In this document: positions 8,471-16,212 of the stretch, piece after piece
Numbering within the stretch: the stretch's first letter is position 1
Layout of the letters: each line of letters opens with the position of its first letter
NCBI RefSeq assembly: GCF_001436375.1
Contig: NZ_AZGA01000052.1
Span: forward strand, 770 to 63,265
Direction of reading: 5' to 3'
Length of the DNA stretch: 62,496 bases
From: Agrilactobacillus composti DSM 18527 = JCM 14202
Lineage (GTDB): Bacteria; Bacillota; Bacilli; Lactobacillales; Lactobacillaceae
The notes under the pieces: generated by a model
What the model was told of the DNA's origin: nothing
The model's database searches: none
The model's input: only the letters and a program-made list of their open reading frames with translations
Made by a program: the position numbers and the translations under genes

Positions 8471-8913
8471 TTAAAGACCGCCTTTCAAATTAACACGATG
8501 TTCATTGGCTATGGTAATGACTTCTCCTTGCAGAGGCAATAATCAATATATCGTTAACTGTTAAGCAAAAAAATAGTTTTTCTGGTATATATCCTGAGCT
8601 ATCAGAATTATATTTAAGCATTACGTCTGAACAGTTTTGTCGAAAGCGTCAATTTTAATAAGCGATTATTTGTTGATCACCAGTCATACTTGAGCACTAT
8701 TTAGCTGGAACAAAAAAGTGCGTCTATGTCTCCCACTTCTGCGAAGACAAGGCGTACCTAAAAAATAGTATGATGATTTTAATGATTTAACCGATGCGTT
8801 AACTAACGCCTCAAATAAAAGCTATTTTTATTTTCTTTCCTAAAACGCTTTACTTCAAGTGTGCTTGAAGTGCTATGGTTGAGACAATCATAAATGACAA
8901 GGAGTGTTGACTT
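8471..8913. promoter_or_regulatory. 443-bp intergenic region between yhgE-like gene and aldo/keto reductase
   Basis: The left part should hold the minus-strand promoter of the yhgE operon. I find an 11-bp palindrome TTAACTGTTAA (8554-8564) and the word TGTTCATT (8499-8506) shared with the tetR leader, but no convincing -35/-10 pair. The right end holds the MerR-type promoter listed separately. The middle (about 8600-8840) shows no gene or clear structure. Confidence 0.4.
8849..8879 (+). promoter_or_regulatory. MerR-type promoter/operator of the aldo/keto reductase gene
   Basis: The -35 TTTACT (8849-8854) and -10 TATGGT (8874-8879) are separated by 19 bp rather than 17. The spacer region holds a perfect inverted repeat ACTTCAAG-TGTG-CTTGAAGT (8852-8871). 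A 19-bp spacer with a dyad between the boxes is the hallmark of MerR-family activated promoters. No merR gene is present nearby. Confidence 0.8.
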
Positions 8914-9882
8914 TTGAAATATCGGCATTTGGGCAAGCAAGGTCTTAAAGTAAGTGAATTAGCATTAGGTAGCTGGATGACTGATGTCAGCGATACAGCT
9001 AAACAGGATTTGGCGGATCAAAGTATCAAGTTGGCCTATGAACATGGCATTAATTATTTTGACTGTGCGGATGCTTACAGTGGTGGCGCTGCTGAACGTT
9101 TCTTAGGTAAAGCATTAAAGGAATTTCCCCGTCAAGAACTAGTATTATCTAGTAAGGTTTTCTTCCCAGTTGGTAAGGGTGTCAACGATCGTGGCCTGTC
9201 ACGTAAACATATTTTTGAATCCATTACCCATTCATTGGAAAATATGCAAACAGATTACTTGGACTTGTATTTCTGCCATCGTTTCGATCCCGAAACACCT
9301 TTAGTAGAAACGCTACAAGCTTTAAGTGATTTAGTCGATCAAGGAAAGATCTTATACTATGGCGTCAGCGAATGGACACCTGTTCAAATTTTAGAAGCCC
9401 AATTAGTTATCCAGGCCCACGGATTACATCCGATGTCTGTGATCCAACCCCAATATAATATTTTTGACCGTTATATTGAAAATGAGGCCTTGGATGTTTG
9501 CGAAAAACTTGGACTAGGTGTTGTGCCCTTCTCACCGCTATCACAAGGTTTACTAACTGGTAAATATCGTAAGGGTCAAAAAATTCCAGCAGGCTCGCGT
9601 GCAACCTATCAAGATCAAATCAAAGCGCTATTAACCGACGACAATTTAGATAAAGTTGAAGAACTTGTTAAGATGGCTAATGAGTTAGATACTGACTTGG
9701 CAACCTTCTCACTGGCTTGGGCATTGCGCGATCCAAGAATTTCCAGTTTAATTACTGGTGCTAGCAAGCCTAGTCAATTGAATAATAATTTAAAAGCAAT
9801 AGATTTAAATATTCCAGAAGAATATTATCAACGGATCGATGAACTGTTTCACTTTAAGAAATTTCATCGCCAAATTGGCTAA
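8914..9882 (+). CDS. Aldo/keto reductase
   Basis: A 322-aa NADPH-dependent oxidoreductase with a TIM-barrel fold, closest by eye to the YghZ/potassium-channel beta-subunit branch. The catalytic tetrad is visible as Asp50 (YFD), Tyr55 (DAYSGG), Lys81 (SSKVF) and His122 (FCHRFD). The start is TTG at 8914, preceded by AAGGAG (8899-8904) at 9 nt. It is monocistronic with a MerR-type promoter and its own terminator. MerR-controlled reductases of this kind usually deal with reactive carbonyls, electrophiles or thiol stress, so a detoxification role is likely; the substrate cannot be read from sequence. Confidence 0.9.
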   Translation: MKYRHLGKQGLKVSELALGSWMTDVSDTAKQDLADQSIKLAYEHGINYFDCADAYSGGAAERFLGKALKEFPRQELVLSSKVFFPVGKGVNDRGLSRKHIFESITHSLENMQTDYLDLYFCHRFDPETPLVETLQALSDLVDQGKILYYGVSEWTPVQILEAQLVIQAHGLHPMSVIQPQYNIFDRYIENEALDVCEKLGLGVVPFSPLSQGLLTGKYRKGQKIPAGSRATYQDQIKALLTDDNLDKVEELVKMANELDTDLATFSLAWALRDPRISSLITGASKPSQLNNNLKAIDLNIPEEYYQRIDELFHFKKFHRQIG

Positions 9883-9893
9883 TAAATTGCATC

Positions 9894-9937
9894 ACAACCT
9901 TCTTGGTCACTTAGACTTGAGAAGGTTGTTTTTTTTC
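9894..9937 (+). terminator. Terminator after aldo/keto reductase
   Basis: Stem ACAACCTTCT (9894-9903) with AGAAGGTTGT (9920-9929), followed by eight T ending at 9936. The T run abuts the stop of the convergent GH28 gene. Confidence 0.85.
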
Positions 9938-11558
9938 AAGCTTTTTTGACAGCATCAACCGTAAAATTAAATACTGTATTAGTATCAATTTTATAGATTG
10001 GATTTTGCCCTAAGTTGGTTTTAATATCCTTAAATTGTAAATCCTCACAGGCTTTAAGATATATTTCGCTGGTATTACCCTTTGTTAAATCCAGGGTGAT
10101 AGCTTGCAATTTGACCCGGCGGACATAGTGGTTGTGGTCTTCAGGCTGGTTGTCATTGGTAAAGCCGGTTAATTGAATAGCTGGACCGCTACCGTTGAAT
10201 ATTGTATGGCTAATTGTAATGTCTTGGAAGTAGGGCAACGTGGACGCTGCTGGACCATCATCATTGTAGTCAACACTGCGTACTGTTAAGCGATCAGCGA
10301 GGCAATCTTGGACGTTAATATGTTGAATATACCCACCACGGCTGGCTGAGGCTTTGAGCTCTAAGCCATAAGTTGTATTTTGGATTTGACAATCCTGAAT
10401 GGTGACATTAGAAACACCGCCGGATTCTTCACTGCCAATGGCCATCCCATGACCTCCAAGCATATTTAAGTCAAAAATACGAATGTTTTCACTGGGCATA
10501 GCAATTGTATTACCTTCTGGATTTTTGCCAGATTTAATGGCGATACAATCGTCACCCGTATCAAAAGTTGTGTCAAAAATCAGCATGTTTCTCGAGGAAT
10601 CCGGATCCCAACCATCTCCATTATCAATACCTTGAGACTGGATATGAATACCATGGGTCGTTACGGTGTCACAGTAAATCATATGAATCGTCCAGCAAGG
10701 TGGATTTTCAACGCTAATTTGCGTTAACTCTAAATTGGCACATTGAATGAAACCTAATAAGCGGCCACGGACGCGCCGACCACCGATGCCATCAGAAACA
10801 TATTTGGGATAGCGGGCTTTATCGGCATAGATTTGTTTCATGGCAGTGCCTAAGGTATTGCCACCACCGATAATACGCCCAGTCCCACTAATTCGAATAT
10901 TTTGACAAGTCACTTTATGTCGATTGGCCGGATCTAGATAGCCCCCGTTGATTAAACTCCGGTAACAATACATTTCCCAGCCTTCATAGCGGGTCAAAAT
11001 TAGGCCATCCCCATTAACCTGTCCCCCATAGGCTGCCCGTTTTTTGGGTAGGATTGTGTAGTCTATTGGATCTAAACTGCCCTTTAAAATACCTTCTACT
11101 TGCAGTGTCATATTACTTTTTAAATCAATGGCGCCGGTCAAAAGGGTGGTGTTCTTCGGAATCAAAACAGTATCCCCCTTTTGACAATCATTGATCGCCT
11201 GTTGCAATTGATCGGTGGCCAATTGTTGGCCCGTTGGATCGGCAAAATATGGTGCTTTTGTCACATCCCGTAATTGCCCTGCTTTGGGCGTCTCAGCAGT
11301 GATAGTCGCAGCTTCAGCGACCTTATTGGGCTTTAAGATAGTCACAACCTCAAAATGGTATGTGGTACTAGGTTGTAAATTTGATACCAGGTAATGTGTT
11401 TTGCCGGCGCCACGCTGGTGGCCTATTTCCTGGTTATTTTGATAGATAATGTAACCGGCAATGTGCTGATAGGCTCCAGGCTTTTGCCATATTAAGGTTA
11501 AGTGAGTCGCTGCCAGGGTTGCTGGGGCAATTTGTAGATTTAGGGGTTGATTGGTCAT
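9936..11558 (-). CDS. Intracellular GH28 polygalacturonase with N-terminal fibronectin III-like domain
   Basis: A 540-aa glycoside hydrolase family 28 protein, probably an exo-acting polygalacturonase on oligogalacturonides. Residues 1-95 look like a fibronectin type III domain; the right-handed beta-helix follows. Catalytic motifs are visible: NGD (Asp315, the family NTD position), DD (Asp336-Asp337), GHG (His370) and the Lys of YGLELK (Lys402). There is no signal peptide, so it acts in the cytoplasm on imported oligomers. It is divergent from a LacI regulator and a few kb from uxaA-uxaB and uxaC, which consume the galacturonate released. Related rhamnogalacturonan-type hydrolases are an alternative. 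Confidence 0.88.
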   Translation of the reverse strand: MTNQPLNLQIAPATLAATHLTLIWQKPGAYQHIAGYIIYQNNQEIGHQRGAGKTHYLVSNLQPSTTYHFEVVTILKPNKVAEAATITAETPKAGQLRDVTKAPYFADPTGQQLATDQLQQAINDCQKGDTVLIPKNTTLLTGAIDLKSNMTLQVEGILKGSLDPIDYTILPKKRAAYGGQVNGDGLILTRYEGWEMYCYRSLINGGYLDPANRHKVTCQNIRISGTGRIIGGGNTLGTAMKQIYADKARYPKYVSDGIGGRRVRGRLLGFIQCANLELTQISVENPPCWTIHMIYCDTVTTHGIHIQSQGIDNGDGWDPDSSRNMLIFDTTFDTGDDCIAIKSGKNPEGNTIAMPSENIRIFDLNMLGGHGMAIGSEESGGVSNVTIQDCQIQNTTYGLELKASASRGGYIQHINVQDCLADRLTVRSVDYNDDGPAASTLPYFQDITISHTIFNGSGPAIQLTGFTNDNQPEDHNHYVRRVKLQAITLDLTKGNTSEIYLKACEDLQFKDIKTNLGQNPIYKIDTNTVFNFTVDAVKKA

Positions 11559-11701
11559 TTTTTGTCCCTTCTTTTTTTGAAAAAATATTGAATGCTACTT
11601 TTTGATGTGACTAAAATGCTACTCAGATTATAAATATTGACAGAACGGGAATGTGCTTTATCATATATTTCATAGGTATTTTTTGAAAAGGCGGTTTAAT
11701 T
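11559..11701. promoter_or_regulatory. GH28/LacI divergent control region
   Basis: A consensus -35 TTGACA (11637-11642) with a weak -10 TCATAT (11661-11666, 18-bp spacer) points to the plus-strand regulator gene. AATGCTACT occurs twice as a direct repeat (11591-11599 and 11615-11623, 24 bp apart). Its core ATGCTA matches the half-site of the palindrome in the hexuronate transporter promoter at 16086-16097. Confidence 0.4.
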
Positions 11702-12730
11702 ATGGGGTCAATACCAAAACAAGAGGTTACGCTTAAAACGATTGCCAAAATGGCACAGGTATCGCATACAACAGTATCCCGGGCATTAAACGATAGTCCC
11801 GCAGTTCGTCCAGAAACAAAAGCTAAAATTCGCGCAATTGCCAAACAAGTTGGCTATGTGCCTAACTTAACCGCAAAGGGCTTGGTTACCAAGCGCTCGT
11901 ATATGATTGGGATCTTCTTTACAGATCTTTCCACAGGGACGTCGGCCAGCTTCTTAACCGATGTTATCAGCCAAGCTCAACACATTTTACCCAGTGGCTA
12001 TGCCCTGGCTATCAACGATATCAATAACACCCGCAATAACCAAACTCTCTTAGAACACAACTACGACGGTATCATTGTACTCAGCCAGTCGCGGTCAGAT
12101 GATAACTTTATTGCTGAAGTCCACGATCGCCAAATGCCCATTGTGGTTTTAAACCGACCGATTGCCCGGGATGATATTCCCAATTACAGCGTTAACGACT
12201 TCATTGGCGCCCAGAATATCGTAGCTTATGCCATCCGGATGGGTCATCAAAATTTTGGCTTGATTAAAGGCGTCCCTAGTTTTGAGTCTACCACTCAACG
12301 TACAAGGGGCTTCTTTAATACATTACACCAACATGGCCTAACCATCGATTCAGAATTAGTGAAACAAGGCGATTACAAACCTAAAAGCGGCAATGTGGCC
12401 ATGCGTCAGATTTTAACATCTGGTAAAATTCCCACCTGTGTTTTTTGTGAGAATGATGATATGGCCATTGGGGCAATTAACGCCTGTAAAGAATTAGGTT
12501 TCCAGGTGCCAGAGGATATTTCTTTTATTGGCTATGATGATATGGCTTATTCCAAATACATGCTGCCAGGTTTGACGACAGTTCGTAAACCCACAGGGCA
12601 AATCATTAATTTGGGTATCACCAAGCTAACGGCCCTTTTAAACGACACGACTGAACAAGTACAACCAGATAAACAAAATATTGCTCCAGAAATTATCGTC
12701 CGGGGTTCCGTTTATGATCGCCGTAACTAA
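11702..12730 (+). CDS. LacI-family transcriptional regulator, candidate pectin/hexuronate regulator
   Basis: A 342-aa regulator with an N-terminal LacI helix-turn-helix (LKTIAKMAQVSHTTVSRALN, about residues 10-29) and a C-terminal ligand-binding domain; the effector-domain end has the typical DDMAYSKYMLPGLTTVRKP. AAGGCGG precedes the ATG. It is divergent from the GH28 gene and followed, convergently, by uxaB-uxaA, so it probably controls galacturonate use in answer to a pathway sugar acid. Which operator it binds is unproved; candidates are the ATGCTA-containing elements and the mirrored block upstream of uxaB and the transporter. Confidence 0.85.
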   Translation: MGSIPKQEVTLKTIAKMAQVSHTTVSRALNDSPAVRPETKAKIRAIAKQVGYVPNLTAKGLVTKRSYMIGIFFTDLSTGTSASFLTDVISQAQHILPSGYALAINDINNTRNNQTLLEHNYDGIIVLSQSRSDDNFIAEVHDRQMPIVVLNRPIARDDIPNYSVNDFIGAQNIVAYAIRMGHQNFGLIKGVPSFESTTQRTRGFFNTLHQHGLTIDSELVKQGDYKPKSGNVAMRQILTSGKIPTCVFCENDDMAIGAINACKELGFQVPEDISFIGYDDMAYSKYMLPGLTTVRKPTGQIINLGITKLTALLNDTTEQVQPDKQNIAPEIIVRGSVYDRRN

Positions 12731-12757
12731 AATCACAACTAAATTATGATTAAAATA

Positions 12758-12796
12758 GACAGGCCACGACTAAACATGTCATGATCTGTCTTTTTT
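12758..12796 (+). terminator. Terminator between LacI regulator and uxaA
   Basis: A 13-bp stem with two mismatches, from GACAG (12758-12762) to CTGTC (12786-12790), followed by six T. It ends the plus-strand regulator transcript; it may also act weakly on uxaA. Confidence 0.7.
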
Positions 12797-12804
12797 GTTG
12801 TGCT

Positions 12805-14307
12805 TTATTCTGTGACGCCAGTTTTGAAAATAGCTAGGCCATGAATACCGTACTTTTCGTTATTTGTTTTCTGGCCACTGGCCACGTCAATGATGTATTG
12901 AATAAATTGATCTGTTAATGCAGCCATCGAAGTTTGCATGAGCTGTCCAGCATCAAAGTCGATCCAACGGGGTTTTTTATTGGCAATATAAGAATTAGAA
13001 GCCACTTTAACCGTTGGCACATATGTTGCAAATGGTGTGCCCCTTCCGGTAGTAAACAACACCATTTGACAATCCGCTGAAGCTTCAGCAGAAGAAGATA
13101 CTAAATCATTGCCAGGTGCCTGTAACAAACTCAAACCCCTGGTTTTAATCTTTTCACCATACTGCAAGACATCATTGACCGCAGAGGTACCTGACTTTTG
13201 TGTACAGCCTAAAGACTTATCCTCAAGGGTCGTGATCCCCCCTGCCTTGTTGCCTGGGGATGGATTTTCATAAATGGGCTGATGGAATGATTCGAAATAA
13301 GCTTTAAAATCATTGATCAAGTCAACTGTTTTTTCAAATGTTGTTTTCTCCTTTGCCCGGGACATCAAAATTGTTTCAGCACCAAACATTTCTGGCACTT
13401 CAGTCAATACGGTCGAGCCCCCTTGAGCCGTAACAAAATCTGACAAACGCCCTAATAATGGATTGGCAGTGACGCCAGAAAGGCCATCAGAGCCGCCACA
13501 CTTCAACCCAATCTTTAATTCACTCAGTGGCTGTGCACTACGTCGATCATCAGCAGCCGCCCTGTTAAGTGCTTCTAACATCTCTAAAGCCGTTCCTAAT
13601 TCATCATCCACATCTTGGGAAACTAAGAATTTCATCCGATTTGGATCAATTGGGCCGCCAATTTTTTCGATTTCGACTTTCATACCTGCCATTTGGTTGT
13701 TTTCACAACCTAAGCCAAATACCAAGACGCCACCAGCGTTGGGCTGCAGTGCGGCATCTACTAAAATTTTGCGAGTCTGTTCAAAGTCATCCCCTAACTG
13801 TGAACAGCCATAAGGATGTTTTAATACCACGATATTATCAAATGAGCCATTGTCCGGATACAACGCCTTAAACTGTTCCACAATAATGTCTAAGAGCGGA
13901 TTGATACAGCCCACCGTGGGAATAATATACAAATCATTGCGGATCCCAACTTTCCCATTTGGTCGCTGATACCCCATAAAAGTCCGCGTATCCTTCGCAA
14001 TATGTCGTTCAATTTGAATGGGTTGATAAGTATAACTTAATTCACCAGATAGATTCGTCTTCAGATTATGGGTGTGCACCCAAGCCCCCTTGGCAATTTT
14101 TGCAGTGGCATGCCCAATGGGATAGCCATATTTAAGAACATCCTCATCTGCTGCAATATCCTTTAGCGCAAACTTATGGCCCCGCTTAACTGGTTGTCTT
14201 AGACCCAAGAAAGTCCCATCAGCCAGTTGTATTTTCGTACCTTCTGGTAAATCCTGCAAGGCCACACCCACGGAATCCTTGGGATTTAAAATAATAAAGC
14301 AATTCAT
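12805..14307 (-). CDS. uxaA: Altronate dehydratase
   Basis: Dehydrates D-altronate to 2-keto-3-deoxygluconate, the third step of galacturonate breakdown. The 500-aa protein has an N-terminal SAF-type domain (about residues 1-90) and the long UxaA catalytic domain with conserved Cys-containing stretches HPYGCSQLGDD, GLGCENN and KCGGSDGLSG, which probably hold the metal site. It is the second gene of uxaB-uxaA, five bases after uxaB, and surely co-transcribed. KDG kinase and aldolase genes for the next steps are not in this window. Confidence 0.94.
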   Translation of the reverse strand: MNCFIILNPKDSVGVALQDLPEGTKIQLADGTFLGLRQPVKRGHKFALKDIAADEDVLKYGYPIGHATAKIAKGAWVHTHNLKTNLSGELSYTYQPIQIERHIAKDTRTFMGYQRPNGKVGIRNDLYIIPTVGCINPLLDIIVEQFKALYPDNGSFDNIVVLKHPYGCSQLGDDFEQTRKILVDAALQPNAGGVLVFGLGCENNQMAGMKVEIEKIGGPIDPNRMKFLVSQDVDDELGTALEMLEALNRAAADDRRSAQPLSELKIGLKCGGSDGLSGVTANPLLGRLSDFVTAQGGSTVLTEVPEMFGAETILMSRAKEKTTFEKTVDLINDFKAYFESFHQPIYENPSPGNKAGGITTLEDKSLGCTQKSGTSAVNDVLQYGEKIKTRGLSLLQAPGNDLVSSSAEASADCQMVLFTTGRGTPFATYVPTVKVASNSYIANKKPRWIDFDAGQLMQTSMAALTDQFIQYIIDVASGQKTNNEKYGIHGLAIFKTGVTE

Positions 14308-14312
14308 ATGCG

Positions 14313-15743
14313 CTAGTCTCCTTTTTGATTGATCTGCTGAACAGCTTGACGGGCACCACCTTGATCAAGGCTTTGAAGATCTTGTTTGACCAGCGTCACT
14401 AAACCAGTATATTGAGTTAAATCTTCTCCCCATAATTTCGCATCAGCTAAGGCAGCGGTCACATAGTCGTCATTTTGCACTAAAGTCTTGAATGCTGCTA
14501 AGACTTCCGGGGTATCCTGGGGCTCAAAATCAGCTCTTCCGCCATAGATCTTTAAATAACTGGCTAAAGCTAAGGTAATTCGTTGTGGGAGTTTGTGATT
14601 GGTAGCTACATAACGTTTAAAGGTCGGTAATAAGCGGGCTTTGAATTTGGAAATACTGTTTAACGCAATCGAACTCAACTCATGGTTGACATAAGGATTC
14701 TCAAAGCGCTCCTTGACCCCTTCTGCATAGGCTACTAACTCTTTTTTAGGCAGTGCCACGGTGGGAATAATTTCTTGATACATTTCATCGTTGATAAATT
14801 TGTAAAAATCTTTGTCCTGCATCACTTTGCCCACCGTATCAATGCCCGCCAGCCGAGCGATGGGACTCATCGTCGTATGGGGACCATTTAATAGCGATAC
14901 CTTACGATTACGATAAGGCTGCATATCATCGGTCACAACCACGTTTAAACCGGCGTCTTTTAACGGTAACAACTTTTCTAGTTTTTTGTTGCCTTCGATG
15001 ACAAAGATAAGAAAAGGTTCTGCTTTAACAATTAACTTATCATGATAACCCCATGCCCTTTCTAAATCTGTCGCCCGATCTTTAGGATAACCGGGTACGA
15101 TACGGTCAACAAGCGTCGCATAAAAATCATTGTCGGTGTTGATCCAATCTACAAAGTTTTGCCCAAGGTCCCAAAGTTTAGCGTATTTCAGAACGATTTC
15201 TTTTAAAGTATTGCCATTATGATTGATCAACTCGCATGGAATAATTTGAAAACCTTTTTTACCCAGTTTGAAACGTTCATACAATAAAGCAGTTAGTTTG
15301 CCAGGATAGGAATTCTGAGGTCGTGCAGTTAATGTGTCTTGTGGGTCAAAAGCAATACCTGCTTCAGTTGTATTTGAAAAAATAAATTGAATAGCATCAT
15401 TCTTAGCTAGATCAAGGTAGGCCTGATAATCCTCATAGGGCCGAATCGTTTCATTAATGCTTTCAACAATCTCATGTTCTTGCACCTTTTTACCGGCCAA
15501 TTTGCCTTCCAACAACACTGTGTAAAGATCATCTTGCTCATCCAACATTTTGGTCATGCCCCGATCAATCGGTTGAACAACGGCGACACCCCCCTGAAAC
15601 AAGCCGTGTTTATTCATTTGTTGGATTTGCCAATCTACGAATGCCCTTAAAAAATTACCCTCCCCGAATTGAATAACTTTCGTAGGATATCGGGGCAATT
15701 TACGAAATGTGTTATCTAATTGCTTCAGTGTTTCTTGTGTCAT
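14313..15743 (-). CDS. uxaB: Tagaturonate reductase (altronate oxidoreductase)
   Basis: Reduces D-tagaturonate to D-altronate with NADH. At 476 aa it belongs to the long polyol dehydrogenase (mannitol dehydrogenase) family. The N-terminal nucleotide-binding stretch is near residues 22-40 (VIQFGEGNFLRAF), and the catalytic-domain motif SLLNGPHTTMSP is in the second half. It is the first gene of uxaB-uxaA, with a strong promoter about 105-135 bp upstream. A fructuronate reductase (UxuB) is the main alternative; pairing with UxaA and the absence of UxuA favour UxaB. Confidence 0.92.
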   Translation of the reverse strand: MTQETLKQLDNTFRKLPRYPTKVIQFGEGNFLRAFVDWQIQQMNKHGLFQGGVAVVQPIDRGMTKMLDEQDDLYTVLLEGKLAGKKVQEHEIVESINETIRPYEDYQAYLDLAKNDAIQFIFSNTTEAGIAFDPQDTLTARPQNSYPGKLTALLYERFKLGKKGFQIIPCELINHNGNTLKEIVLKYAKLWDLGQNFVDWINTDNDFYATLVDRIVPGYPKDRATDLERAWGYHDKLIVKAEPFLIFVIEGNKKLEKLLPLKDAGLNVVVTDDMQPYRNRKVSLLNGPHTTMSPIARLAGIDTVGKVMQDKDFYKFINDEMYQEIIPTVALPKKELVAYAEGVKERFENPYVNHELSSIALNSISKFKARLLPTFKRYVATNHKLPQRITLALASYLKIYGGRADFEPQDTPEVLAAFKTLVQNDDYVTAALADAKLWGEDLTQYTGLVTLVKQDLQSLDQGGARQAVQQINQKGD

Positions 15744-15835
15744 GAGATAGCCTCCAATTTTTAATCATACCAAGTATTGCCTTGTGCAAATTTCGTAACG
15801 ATTTTAAACGATGTTCTAAATACAAAATAAGTCCG

Positions 15836-15877
15836 TGTTAACGATTTCATAATATGAATTATTATAAGAAATGTCAA
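15836..15877 (-). promoter_or_regulatory. uxaB promoter with cre-like site at the start point
   Basis: On the minus strand, -35 TTGACA (15872-15877), a 17-bp spacer and -10 TATTAT (15849-15854). The box is followed by TGAAATCGTTAACA (15836-15849), which matches the cre consensus TGWAANCGNTNWCA at all 14 positions. The 20-bp block 15836-15855 recurs exactly, inverted, at 16098-16117. Confidence 0.85.
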
Positions 15878-16075
15878 CCCTAAAAAGCAGTTGCTTCACA
15901 ATTAATTGATATTACCAAACAGGATATATCAGCCTTGAACACCGGTTTATCCCCTATTTACCTAATCTTAAGAAAAATGGTTCCTCATATGATTATTTTT
16001 GAACAACATTATCGTTAACAAGCATTTAATCGCTGGTTATTTGGTGATAATCCTTGTGAATTATTGAATATATAG

Positions 16076-16117
16076 TTGACACCGATGCTAAATAGCAATA
16101 TTATGAAATCGTTAACA
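16076..16117 (+). promoter_or_regulatory. Hexuronate transporter-uxaC promoter with operator and cre-like site
   Basis: -35 TTGACA (16076-16081), 17-bp spacer, -10 TATTAT (16099-16104). The spacer holds a perfect 12-bp palindrome TGCTAAATAGCA (16086-16097). Immediately downstream TGAAATCGTTAACA (16104-16117) matches the cre consensus at 14 of 14 positions. A repressor in the spacer plus CcpA at the start point would give specific and catabolite control. Confidence 0.85.
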
Positions 16118-16212
16118 TGTTACCGCTTACTTAATGCCTTTATTTTTTTAAAATCAACTGATTTCTTTAGCTATCACAACAAAGCTGCTGAACATAAAGG
16201 GGAGTTAAAAAC

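Larger units (their letters stand above)
15744..16212. promoter_or_regulatory. Hexuronate divergent control region
   Basis: This 469-bp gap between uxaB and the transporter gene holds two well-formed divergent promoters (15836-15877 and 16076-16117), listed separately. A third partial site, TAACGATTT at 15796-15804, lies between the uxaB promoter and uxaB. The stretch 15880-16070 between the promoters shows no gene or clear structure. No convincing ORF. Confidence 0.75.

Noticed and set aside
8820-8850. cre-like word AAAACGCTTTAC upstream of the reductase
   Set aside because: The final CA is out of register with the consensus, and the site is better explained as the edge of the MerR-type promoter.
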